A stretch of DNA of 64,000 nt, from contig NC_064616.1 of NCBI RefSeq assembly GCF_023898315.1, forward strand, positions 288,761,205 to 288,825,204, read 5' to 3'. Source of the DNA: Schistocerca nitens. Lineage: Eukaryota; Arthropoda; Insecta; Orthoptera; Acrididae. The notes under the pieces are model-generated. The model did not search any database. It was not told the origin of the DNA and worked only from the letters and a program-made list of their open reading frames with translations. Made by a program: the position numbers and the translations under genes. Each line of letters opens with the position of its first letter. Within the stretch, counting starts at the first letter, position 1. This document shows, in pieces, positions 43,624 through 53,064 of this stretch.

Positions 43624-45029
43624 GACTATGTGATCAAAAGTATCCGGACAGCCCAAAAAACATACGTATTTCATATTAGGTGCACTGTGCTGCACCTACT
43701 GCCACGTACTCCAAATCAGCGACCTCAGTAGTCATTAGACATCGTGAGAGAGCAGAATGGGGTGCTCCGCGGAACTCACGGACTTCAAACGCGGTCAGGT
43801 GATTGGGCGTCACTTGTGTCATACGTCTGTACGCGAGATTTCCACACTCCTAAACATTCCTAGGTCCACTGATTCCGATGTGGTAGTGAAGCGGAAACGT
43901 GGAGAGACACGCACGGCACAAAAGCATACAGGCCGACGTCGTCTGTTGACTGACAGATACCGCCGACAGTTGAAGAGGTTCGGAATGTGTAATAGGCAGA
44001 CATCTATCCAGCCCATCACACAGGAATTCCAAACTCCTTCAGTGTGCACTGCAAGTACAGTTAGGCGGGAGGTGAGGAAACTTGGATTTCATGGTCGAGC
44101 GGCTGCTCATAAGCCACACATCACGCTGGTAAATGCCAAACGACGCCTCGCTTGGTGTAAGGAGCGTAAACATTGGACGATAACAGTGGAAAAACGCTGT
44201 GTGGATTGACGAATCACGGTACACAATGTGGCGATCCGATGGCAGGGTGTGGGTATGTCGAATGCCCGGTGAACGTCATCTGCCAACGTGTGTAGTGCCA
44301 ACAGTAAAATTCGGAGGAGGGGGTGTTATGACGTGGTCGTGTTTTTCATGGAGGGGGCTTGAGCCTCTTGTTGGTTTGCGTGGTATTATCAGAGCACAGG
44401 GCTACATTAATGTTTTAAGCACCTTCTTGCTTCCCACTGTTGAAGAGCAATTCGGGGATGGCGATTGCAAATGGTTCAAATGGCTCTGAGCACTATGGGA
44501 CTTAACTGCCGTCGTCATCAGTCCCCCAGAACTTAGAACTAGTTAAACCTAACTAACCTAAGGACATCACACACATCCATGCCCGAGGCAGGATTCGAAC
44601 CGGCGGCCGTAGCGGTCGCGCGGTTCCAGACTGTAGCGCCTAGAAGCGCTCGGCCACTCCGGCCGGCCTGGCGATTACATCCACGGCCTGTGGTGGAGTG
44701 GTTACACCACAATAACGTTCCTGAAATTGACTGGCCTGACCTGAATCCTCTAAAACACCTGTGGGATGTTTTGGAACGCTGACTTCGTGCCAGGCCTCAC
44801 CGACCAACATCGATACCTCTCTTCAGCGCAGCACTCCGTGAAGAATGCGCTGCCATTCCCCAAGAAACCTTCCAGCACCTGATTGAACGTATGCCTGCGA
44901 GAGTGGAAGCTGTCATCAAGGCCAAGGGCGGGCCAACACCGTATTGAATTCCAGGATTACCGATGGAGGGTGCCAAGAACTTGTAAGTCTTTTTCAGCCA
45001 GGTGTCCGGATACTTTTGATCACATAGTG
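43624..45029 (+). pseudogene. Tc1-like transposon with inverted repeats, transposase broken
   Basis: The ends ACTATGTGATCAAAAGTATC and its complement at 45003-45029 are inverted repeats flanked by TA. The transposase starts MGCSAELTDFKRGQVIG (43757). The DNA-binding half is open to LAWCKERKHWTI, and a frameshift near 44190 separates it from WIDESRYTMWRSDGRVWVCR (first D) and FGGGGVMTWSCFSW. A SINE (44467-44668) and a local deletion remove the second catalytic block. The C-terminus then reads NNVPEIDWPDLNPLKHLWDVLER, where the usual PIEHLW glutamate is K. Eroded, inactive; the relic at 11590-12430 is related. Confidence 0.88.
44467..44668 (-). mobile_element. tRNA-derived SINE (family A)
   Basis: Target-site duplication TGGCGATT at 44459-44466 and 44669-44676, inside the transposase gene between the first and third catalytic blocks. 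Confidence 0.93.
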
Positions 45030-45257
45030 TATGGTCATTATGGGAACGTGACGGAATAGGATAAAGGAGTTATCGAACTTATACGTGCCCATGCCCGTGC
45101 CGACACAGCAAACGAAGTTGCCCGATATATTAGTATATCTACGCAGACAGTCCAATGTGTCTCCCAGGAAAAGTGAACCACCCGCAACCATGTAACGAGG
45201 AAACTAACCGACAGCCACCTCAGATTAGTGTAACTCGCTGTCAATGACCATGGATTT
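45030..45257. other. Possible Tc1-like fragment, unconfirmed
   Basis: The minus strand contains short frames without a domain. The plus strand near 45060-45170 reads IELIRAHARADTANEVARYI, which could be an eroded helix-turn-helix. I cannot assign it. Confidence 0.3.
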
Positions 45258-46015
45258 CCAAAATGAATTTTCATTCTGCAGTGAAGTAGGCGCTGATCTG
45301 AAGTTTCCTGGCAGGTAAAAACTTAGTGTCGGAATGGGACTCGAACCTGGAAAATGCCTTACCCGGCCAAATGCTGTAGCGATCGAGCTCGACTCACGAC
45401 CCACCTTATCTTTTACTTCCGCCAGTACATCATCTCCTACTTCCCATACGTCGCAGAACTCCTCCGGCATACCTTACGGGACTGGCACTCGGGAATGAGA
45501 CGACAAAGTGGAGAAATGGCTCAGCCGCAGTCTAGGAATTAGTTCCAGAACCATTTTGAGTTGTGGGTGGGTTGTTTGGAGGAGGAGACCAGACAGCGGG
45601 GTCATCGGTCTCATCGGATTAGAGAAGGACGGGGTAGGAAGTCGGACGTGCCCTTTCGAAGGACCCATCCCGGCATTTACCTGGAGCGATTTAGGGAAAT
45701 CGCGGAAAACCTAAAACAGGATGGCCGGGTGCGGGGTTGAACCGTCGTCCTCCCGAATGCGAGCCCAGTGAGCTAGCCACTGCGCCACCTCGCTCGGTTC
45801 CATTTTTGACTCTAGAGCAGAGAGAGCGCTGATTTGAAACTTCCTGGCCTGTTGAGAGTCGTCCGAACCACTACAAAAAATGGAAAACTTTGCCTTTCGC
45901 CGGTAAATAAGTCGTGCGTAAATAGCTCCGTATGCATAGCTTTTGCTAGCGAAAGGAAAAGGTTCCGGTTTCGAATCCTGGACCGGAAAACAGTTTCAAC
46001 CTGCCAGAAACTTTC
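45258..46015. mobile_element. SINE family D array, split by a family C SINE
   Basis: A minus-oriented unit (45262-45545; TTTCCTGGCAGG, minus B box GGGACTCGAACC) is followed, after an inserted family C SINE, by another minus unit start (45803-45900; GCGCTGATTTGAAACTTCC) that runs into a plus-oriented tRNA-like unit (45925-45990; A box TAGCTCCGTATGCATAG, B box GGTTTCGAATCC). This repeats the inverted arrangement at 36187-36512. Confidence 0.7.
45563..45799 (-). mobile_element. tRNA-derived SINE (family C)
   Basis: Minus-strand head CGAGCGAGGTGGCGCAGTGG, B box GGTTCAACCCC, body CCCTAAATCGCTCCAGG and the GGGTCCTTCGAAAGGG block. Flanks CCATTTTGAGT and CCATTTTTGACT are an imperfect duplication. 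It is inserted in the family D array. Confidence 0.85.
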
Positions 46016-46119
46016 AGTAAGAATCGGTTTAAAACCAAACAGAAGTACCTGTCAGTGAATGCAGATACGTCTTAACCAAACATGGTGAAAGGAACTTTAT
46101 GCATTGATCATTAGGAGCC

Positions 46120-47010
46120 GCGATCTACCAAAAGTGATACGCAAAGCAGCACGTCTTTAGTAGGCAAAAAACACAAAGTAGATAGCAACTGATTGGAGCC
46201 TATAATGTGGTTCGGTGAGTCGCGATTATCAAACGATCCATGGTGACGAGACATCAACGGGCCCAATGAGGCGTTTAACACGAAATGTTTTGGAAGGTTA
46301 TTTCAGATCGGAGATGGCTCTGCGTTGTTTTGGGGCTGTTGTTCATTCAATGAGTCAGTTCTACTCTTCAGATTACCTGAACATCGAAGCAAGATGTTCA
46401 TTTCGATATTCTCGGTGACCAAGTGTTGCTCTTTCTTCTAAACCTTCATGATGAGTATGCTGTGGACATGCGTCTTCCAAGATGACAACACGTTTCTGAT
46501 TTGACAGACATTGAGGCATTCTATCGGATCTCGATTGACCTGTTAAATCAGCGGTGCTTAATCCCATAGAAATTAAATGGTTCCAATGGCTCTAAGCACT
46601 ATGAGACTTAACATCTGAGGTCATCAGTCCCCTAGACTTAGAACTACTTAAACCTAACTAACCTAAGGACATCACACACATCCATGCCCGAGGCAGGATT
46701 CGAACCTGCGACCGTAGCAGCAGCGCGGTTCCGGACTGACGCGCCTAGAACCGCTCGGCAACAGCGGCCGGCCCATAGAAATCGGCTGCGTCTGTTTAGA
46801 GCAGCGGATGAAACATATCACTCTCAGGTCCACAATTTTGTAGCTCTGCGTGATCTAATCTCCTGTGAGTAGGTTCAGTTGGGTATGATACTCCTGAAGA
46901 AACTTGTGGACTCGGTTCTTCAATGAAATTAGAACATTATCAAGGCTGGAAGCGGTGATATACGTTATCAGCACAATGTATCCTGAGGATGACAAACTTT
47001 TTGTCTAACA
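46120..47010 (+). pseudogene. Tc1-like transposase relic with a SINE in it
   Basis: Blocks in order are VWFGESRLSNDPW (about 46206-46245, WSDES-like, D lost), GDGSALFWGCC (46312-46340) and, across the SINE site, LNPIEIGCVCLEQ (46558-46572 then 46772-46805; PDLNPIE-type block with its glutamate). LEAVIYVIS then closes the frame. The second catalytic block is only faintly visible. Inactive. Confidence 0.65.
46574..46771 (-). mobile_element. tRNA-derived SINE (family A)
   Basis: Target-site duplication CCCATAGAAAT, 11 bp and perfect, at 46563-46573 and 46772-46782, inside the LNPIE block of the Tc1 relic. Confidence 0.95.
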
Positions 47011-48347
47011 TGTTTGTTTAAAATTGCTGGTGGCAATGAACTTAATCACCTTTTATAACAACAGCTATTGATAATAAAACAGAAAAGACGCTATCTGTTA
47101 ATTTACTATCAACTGAATCGTTGCCACTATTGAGATTTAAATATCTATATATATGTAGAACACATTTTTATCAGACGAACGTCTCCTCCTGGAAGACCTC
47201 CTATAGGAAAAGCAGGAAGGTCGTCAGCATTGTCACTGCAAACGGAGCACAAGTCTGCGTTGTACAAGGAAGAGGAAGGAAATTTCTCATTACCCAATCA
47301 ACTGAACCATCTTGGTATTTGACTTAATTGACTTATTCTAAAAAAAATTAAACCTGAATGCTTGTACGGGGTTTTGAAGCTCCTCTGCCAGTGTCTAAAC
47401 TATCTCTAAGGTGTTGTAATGACGGGCGCAGTGAGCGAATACTAGACAAGAGGAGCTGATCCCCGATCGTACATATTTACATTCTGTTTATCTTAGACTA
47501 ACAATGAGGTGAATTCTGTGTGTTAAACAGACGCAGACTGCCGCCAGATATGACAAGGGAGCCGTTTTGTATAGAGTTCTTTTTTTTTAACGGTTACAAT
47601 TTAATAGGTACATACAAAGTAAAACAAAGGAAAAAGCATGGAATGTTAGGAGGTAACAAAAAGAAAAAAAAACCCTCGGGAAAGACATATAAATTGTTGT
47701 GTTTTCGTGGATCGTTTGCACACGTTGCGTTTTTGTATGAAACATCTACATAATCGCGAATACTTCTAATCATGTAGATACTGTGCATAACAATAGCATC
47801 ATTATGGACAATACCTTGTCACATCTGGTGGCAATTTGCATCTGTTTAACGAACACCATTGACTTCTTTTAGTTATTGGCAAAAAGATAACTATTTTGGT
47901 AAGTGAGATTAACTAATGAAAACCACACTTAATGGGCTGTCTATACTTTAGGCTTAGACTTAGTACCATACTTGAGTTATCATATAGAACAACATTTCAT
48001 AAATGTTTCCAAAAGAGTATACTGACTGTACTCTGTGATGTTTTTGAGTGGAGGGATGGTTTGATAGTGGAACTTGGTACCTCAACTGGTAGTCATTTGA
48101 CACAATATTACAACAACTACAAACTACAGCAAATATTTTTTTTCTGATTGTATTGTTCGCTACCAACATCAATGTCGAGAATACGTAACAATGAGAGGAG
48201 GTAACAAGTTTGGGCGAATAAATGACCGTAAACTTCGTACTACAATCATCACATTGTAACTAAAATACATTTTCAAATAGTACGACATATTACAAGAACC
48301 AACAGAAAAGAGCGAGCGCTAAGCTGCCAATAGGATGCGCTACTTAC
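47011..48347. other. No recognised gene; would be intron 1 of the gene whose exon ends at 48348
   Basis: AT-rich, with no domain or clear repeat. If the exon at 48348-48627 is real, transcription on the minus strand continues through this region as intron; no acceptor with a following coding exon was recognised in it. Confidence 0.4.
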
Positions 48348-48627
48348 CAGTTGTGATTCGTCGCTCTGAGGCGAGATTAGTGCAGTTGTGGAAAGTGACG
48401 GTTTTCTTTTTCTTCCGGACCGGCGGCGGTGGAGGGTCCTCGACGTGCAAGAACTCTTCTGCTACTTCTGACAAGTCGGGCTCCTCTGCCACCTCTTCCA
48501 AGGTCGCTTCCTTCTTCTTCTTGGCGCGGTAGACGATGGGAGGCGGCGGCGGCGCCGCCGACGTGCTGGGCTGCTGCAGCACGACGACGCTGTAGACGTC
48601 GTCGTCGTCGGGGTCCGAGTCGGCCAT
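48348..48627 (-). CDS. Candidate host-gene first coding exon (acidic, Pro-rich, PP1-docking-like motif)
   Basis: The start ATG at 48627 has A at -3 and G at +4. The 93 complete codons begin MADSDPDDDDVYSVVV. They are followed by a Pro run (AAPPPPPIVY), two Lys runs (RAKKKKEA at 34-41 and VRKKKKTVTFH at 70-80), an acidic segment EEVAEEPDLSEVAEEFLHVED (44-64) and a second Pro run. KTVTF (75-79) fits the RVxF-type PP1-binding consensus. The exon ends in phase 1 at the consensus donor CTG|GTAAGTAG (GT at 48347-48346), beyond which a stop follows in frame. The surround is GC- and CpG-rich, unlike the rest of the window. There is no transposon similarity. I do not recognise the gene; the next exon must lie to the left, possibly outside this window. 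Confidence 0.6.
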
Positions 48628-48960
48628 CCTGACCGACCCGAACGCTGCGACTGCTAGCGCGCAACTGGCGACGCGGCGAGCGCGCACGCGGGATCCATAA
48701 GGGGCGACGCCTGCGCCCCTGGCGGCCGCCGCCGCACACCGCCCGTCACGTCTTGCCTCTGAAATATGGATCATCCTTACCGCTCACGGCGGCCCTCCCA
48801 TGACGATTGTTGTCACTGTTATAAAGGCAACGACCCGCCGGGTGCCATTCAACTACGCAGACAGCGGGCCGTGGCCCGACCGAGACATGAAGAAGTAGCT
48901 TCAGGCGTGCCCAAGGAAACTGCAGCTCGTGTTGCACAACAATGAGCTGGCACAAAATAT
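48628..48960 (-). promoter_or_regulatory. CpG-rich 5' flank of the candidate gene
   Basis: GC- and CpG-dense sequence (GGCGACGCGGCGAGCGCGC near 48668-48690) upstream of the candidate start, contrasting with the AT-rich neighbourhood. The minus strand has CTTTATAACAG at about 48815-48825, a weak TATA-like sequence. The frame is open upstream to an alternative ATG at 48774. Transcription start is not visible. Inferred from composition only. Confidence 0.4.
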
Positions 48961-49086
48961 TGGTAACAACCTCAGATTGTTACAGATGATTCAGTTAGGC
49001 CGGTATTACACTATCAAATTTCTTTGTCAATGATTTGATCAAAGATGTGATCAAATATTCCGTCAAATATATTTGACAAAGATTGT

Positions 49087-49758
49087 GTGCACATGCGGAA
49101 GAGAAGTGGGGGAAAAAAAAGGAACCATACATACGAGGTTGACTGTCTTAAATTCCTGGGATTACAACTTGATAATAAACTCAGTTGGGAGGAGCACACC
49201 ACAGAACTGCAGAAACGCCTTAACAAATCTGTATTTGCAATTCGAGTGTTAGCAGACATAGGAGACATAAAAATGAAAAATCTTGCATACTTTGCCTACT
49301 TTCTTTCCATAACGTCATATGGTATAACATTTTGGGGTAACTCTTCAAGTCAAACAAAAGTTTTCAGAGCCCAAAAGCGTGTAATACGTAATATTTGTGG
49401 AGTAAATTCACGGACGTCCCGTAGAAACCTCTTCAAAGAACTGGGTATACTAACTACTGCCTCTCAGTATATTTACTCCTTAATGAAATTTGTTCTAAAT
49501 AATATATCTCTTTTTCCAACAAATAACTCAGTTCATACATACAATACCAGGAACAAAAATGATCTGCGCAAGGACTTAAAAACCCTTACTTTCGTTCAAA
49601 AAGGGGTCCACTACTCAGGAACACTCATCTTCAATAATTTGCCAGCAAACATAAAAAATTTAGTTAAAAATAAAAATCAGTTTAAAAAGAGCCTGAAAGA
49701 CTTACTATTGGCCAACTCCTTCTACTCCATTGACGAAATTTTTAAAAGAAACAAATGA
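49087..49758 (+). pseudogene. LINE reverse-transcriptase C-terminal fragment, open frame
   Basis: A 223-codon frame with YEVDCLKFLGLQLDNKLSWEE (conserved block after the catalytic domain), YFLSITSYGITFWGNSS, RAQKRVIRNICGVNSRTS and a LFKELGILTTASQYIYSL ... HTYNTRNKNDL ... NNLPANIKNL end. This is the 3' end of a Jockey/CR1-related LINE ORF2. The protein starts inside the domain, so it is 5'-truncated and not functional, but the lack of stops suggests a young insertion. The 3' noncoding part ends in a CTAATCTAATCT tail near 49855-49866. Confidence 0.8.
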
Positions 49759-50100
49759 TGTATTGTATATATTCATACTATTAGTATTGTTATTTCAGCT
49801 TTAAAAAAATTGACATGTTCCACATCCACGAGGATCTCCTATGGAACGAAAAGCTAATCTAATCTGGGTGAAGCCGTGGGTTTTACGATGACACGATAAA
49901 AGCATTCAACAAAACTTGTTACGTGAGCTTATAGTGGAGGACGTCGTACATCAATTACTTAATAATGGATGAGCATACATTTCTGTATGTGCTCATGGAA
50001 GTGTATCCTCATATCACAAAGCACAATATTCACTTAAGAACTGCTACATCTGCAGAAGACAGGCTTACTGTAACACTCCGATTCCTTGCTACAGGAGAGG

Positions 50101-50142
50101 GTTATGTTATGTTAGGTTAGGTTAGGTCAGGTCAGGTCAGGT
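50101..50142 (+). repeat. Telomere-like (TTAGG)/(TCAGG) stretch
   Basis: GTTATGTTATGTTAGGTTAG then GTTAGGTCAGGTCAGGTCAGG: about eight pentamers that step from TTATG to TTAGG to TCAGG. TTAGG is the ancestral insect telomere repeat. The stretch is short and interstitial, inside the Harbinger-like element. Confidence 0.8.
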
Positions 50143-50328
50143 TTCTAATCTTCTTAATCTATTTTGGTATTCAGGGCGCCTCATGTTGTAAAGCGCCTCA
50201 TCAGCTTCATACATCTCTATTAATTTTGTAGTTGTCGGCACACACCAATTGTATTTACCGGCAATGTTTATAAAAACACTACAGACGACAGAATGCTGCA
50301 GCGATGCTAGCGCTCCATGCGGTAACAT
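50137..50328 (-). pseudogene. MADF-domain fragment
   Basis: The minus-strand frame includes TTTKLIEMYEADEALYNMRR then PEYQNR, matching the MADF pattern LIExYxxxxxLWxxxxxxYxxR (about residues 33-56 of the frame). MADF/Myb-like proteins are the second gene of PIF/Harbinger transposons, which fits the TTA-flanked element around it. Upstream and downstream parts of the domain are not intact. Confidence 0.6.
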
Positions 50329-50510
50329 TTCACATTGCAGTGAACAGAAGACAAGCGACTTCTTTGATCAAATCTACAGCTAGGCCCTAGATTTGATCAA
50401 ATATTGGACGACATTTGACAAAGTTCCCTATTACACCATGAAATATCTTTGTCAAAGATATTGGACAGAGATATTTGACAAAGAAATTTGATAGTGTAAT
50501 ACCGGCCTTA

Positions 50511-51200
50511 TCTATAATGCAGAATTATCTGGACAGCAGATGCAGAAATATTCAGTCAGACCTTGATTAATTTCACAGTGCTCCATAGATGGGCCAATTC
50601 GCTGTTAATATTCACAAAACGAAACAAAGGTATTCTACCATTTTAGAATCAGTGAGTCAGAACTGGAATCAATCCACATCTGCAACTACATCTACAGGCG
50701 AAGGTCATGTGGGAAGAATGATCGTCTCCGTAATTGAAGAGTAATGATTTCTCTGCTTATTTAGGCTCAGAACGTTCCATTTATTTACGTTCAGAGTCCA
50801 TTGCCAGTCCCTGCACCAACCATTGACCTTCTCCAGCTCTTCCTACAATTGGTTGCAGCCTTCTTAGGTTGCTACCTTCTTATTATATGTTAAAAGTCTC
50901 ATGAAGCCTCCGATGTTATTTTAACGGCCTGGCATACAATGTTAATAATAACCTGACAGTTTTCGCAGATGATGCAGTTACTACAAAAGGTGGTTGCAAA
51001 ACACTTCTGTGACCCATTATAGAACATTTCTCCCGTGTGTGGTACTCATAGGGAATAAGACTAACAGGGAATATTGGACGTTTACAAAGAAGGGCATCAA
51101 GAATTGTCACAGGTTTGTTTGTCCCACGCGAGATCGTTATGGATATACTGAAGATAGTGAACTGTTAGAAGCTAGAAATCAGAAATAATTTCTGAATATT
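50511..51200. pseudogene. CR1/Jockey-type LINE debris, mixed orientation
   Basis: Plus-strand piece 50515-50690 (AVNIHKTKQRY). Minus-strand piece 50700-50900 (GQWLVQGLAMDSERK, an eroded W-CRDWQL-N-NK block). Plus-strand piece 50925-51180 (LTVFADDAVTT with the FADD motif, then LQRRASRIVTGLF-like). Each is short and broken. Confidence 0.6.
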
Positions 51201-51222
51201 CGCTTTAATCTTCTAGCGTGTC

Positions 51223-51575
51223 CAGTGATCTCTATACAACCTGGATGTAGAAGTCTGGTCTCTGAGTATAGAACTGCAGCGTGTCTGCAAATACACGTGC
51301 TTTGCATCGTCCGCCATATTGTAGTTTGGCAAGCAAATTTCCATAGTTCTGCATGTGACAAAGAATAGCAGACTGATTTCTTGTTTTGAACTTCATGTCA
51401 ACATATGATGTAATAGGCTGATGAGGGATCGGAATTGAAAAGTATTTTCTTTTCGTATTCTAGTAACAATTCCTAGCAGCCATGTTGTAGTTTGGCAAGA
51501 AACGAAATATGAGCATCTATGGATGACACGATCAGATAGCTGAAGTTCAACATCCAGGTTGTATAGAGATCACTG
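51223..51575. mobile_element. hAT-type MITE, 353 bp
   Basis: Inverted repeats CAGTGATCTCTATACAACC at both ends (about 30 bp) and an 8-bp target-site duplication AGCGTGTC at 51215-51222 and 51576-51583. The start CAGTG and 8-bp duplication are typical of hAT elements. No coding capacity. A short internal duplication (TTGTAGTTTGGCAAG at 51310 and 51488) is seen. Confidence 0.9.
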
Positions 51576-51583
51576 AGCGTGTC

Positions 51584-51809
51584 CTATGGCGTCTCTTCCG
51601 TAATCTCCGTCTCCGTACACTCAGAGACTCGACTCGTTAGTCTCTCCCGTTGCGCATCTAATAGAAAACTCGTCACTTGAGTCTGTTGTCGGGTACGAGT
51701 GGACTATACCAGCGCAGAAAGGAGGGCAAGTACACGACTTAGCAAGTATAAACCAGGACTCACGGCATTGTCGTTACATACGCAGTCATTTGGTGTGACG
51801 ACTATTATA
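51584..51809. other. No recognised gene
   Basis: Nothing recognised. Confidence 0.4.
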
Positions 51810-52983
51810 CAGGGTGTTAGAAAAAGGTACGGCCAAACTTTCAGGAAACATTTCTCACACACAAATAAAGAAAAGATGTTATGTGGACATGAGTCCGGAA
51901 ACGCGTAATTTCCGTGTTAGAGCTCATTTTAGTTTCGTCAGTATGTACTGTATTTCCTCGATTCACCGCCAGTTGGTCCAATTGAAGGAAGGTAATGTTG
52001 ACTTCGGTGCTTGTATTGACACTGTATGGAGAGTGCTACGGGAGAACCAGTTGTTTCCGTACCATGTACAGCGTGTGCAGGCACTATCAGCAGCTGATTG
52101 GCCTCCACGGGTACACTTCTACGAGTGGTTCATCCAACAATGTGTCAATCCTCATTTCAGTGGAAATGTTCCCTTTACGGATGAGGCTTCATTCCAACGT
52201 GATCAAATTGTAAATTTTCACAATCAACATGTGTGGGCTGACGAGAATCCGCACGCAATTGTGCAATCACGTCATCAACACAGATTTTCTGTGAACGTTT
52301 GGGCAGGCGTTGTTGGTGATGTCTTGATTGGGCCCCATGTTCTTCCACCTACGCTCAATGGAGCACGTTATCATGATTTCATACGGGATACTCTACCTGT
52401 GCTGCTAGAACATGTGCCTTTACAAGTACGACACAACATGTGGTTCATGCACGATGGAGCTCCTGCACATTTCAGTCGAAGTGTTCGTACGCTTCTCAAC
52501 AACAGATTCGGTGACCGATGGATTGGTAGAGGCGGACCAATTCCATGGCATCCACGCTCTCCTGACCTCAACCCTCCTGACTTTCATTTATTGGGGCATT
52601 TGAAAGCTCTTGTCTACGCAACCCCGCTACCAAATGTAGAGACTCTTCGTGCTCGTATTGTGGACGGCTGTGATACAATACGCCATTCTCCAGGGCTGCA
52701 TCAGCGCATCAGGGATTCCATGCGACGGGGGGTGGATGCATGTATCCTCGTTAACGGAGGACACTTTGAACATTTCCTGTAACAAAGTGTTTGAAATCAC
52801 GCTGATACGTTCTGTTGCTGTGTGTTTCCATTCCATGATTAATGTGATATGAAGATAAGTAATAAAATGAGCTCTAACAAGGGAAGTAAGCGTTTCCGGA
52901 CACATGTCAACATAACATTTTTTTTGCTTTGTGTGTAAGGAATGTTTCCTGAAAGTTTGGCCGTACCTTTTTGTAACACCCTG
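51810..52983 (+). mobile_element. DD41D element, N-terminally deleted
   Basis: 1174 bp between TA sites (51808-51809, 52984-52985), with both inverted repeats. Close to the full copy at 27664-29384, but about 400 bp covering the leader end and the first 103 transposase codons are missing. The joint is at TTGACACTGTATGG. Confidence 0.93.
51814..52782 (+). pseudogene. DD41D transposase lacking its DNA-binding domain
   Basis: The frame is open for 322 codons. The first about 70 are translated leader, then TVWRVLRENQLFPYHVQRVQ starts the retained part. All catalytic residues are present (FTDEASF, FMHDGAPAHF, SPDLNPPDFHL; 41 residues between the last two), and so is the full C-terminus (HQRIRDSMRRGVDACILVNG ... 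FL), unlike the copy at 28120. Without the helix-turn-helix part it could not bind its own ends. Whether any product is made is unknown. Confidence 0.88.
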
Positions 52984-53064
52984 TATACCAATACAAAGAC
53001 GGATCAGCTACCAGTGAATATTGGTCTCTTTTCATATTCGTTTGTATGGATTTACATCTATGTA

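Larger units (their letters stand above)
48998..50507. mobile_element. PIF/Harbinger-like element with LINE insertion
   Basis: 33-bp perfect inverted repeats (GGCCGGTATTACACTATC ... CTTTGTCAA) at 48998-49030 and 50475-50507, flanked by TTA at 48995-48997 and 50508-50510. The 3-bp TTA duplication is typical of PIF/Harbinger. On the right side a partial second copy of the repeat (50430-50465) precedes the terminal one. Inside are a MADF-like fragment on the minus strand (50140-50250), which fits the second gene of such elements, and a LINE fragment at 49087-49865. No transposase remains. It lies about 0.37 kb upstream of the candidate gene start. Confidence 0.75.

Noticed and set aside
44579-44782. 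Frames starting MPEAGFEPATVA (also near 20816-21103, 29934-30230, 46684-46872, 58457-58765, 62701-63141)
   Set aside because: All are translations of the antisense strand of the family A SINE head (the tRNA B-box region). They are not a gene family.
48429-48632. Plus-strand frame and a second minus frame (48377-48739) over the candidate exon
   Set aside because: They are Arg/Pro-rich out-of-frame readings of the GC-rich exon. The minus frame with MADSDPDDDD has the start context and the splice donor.
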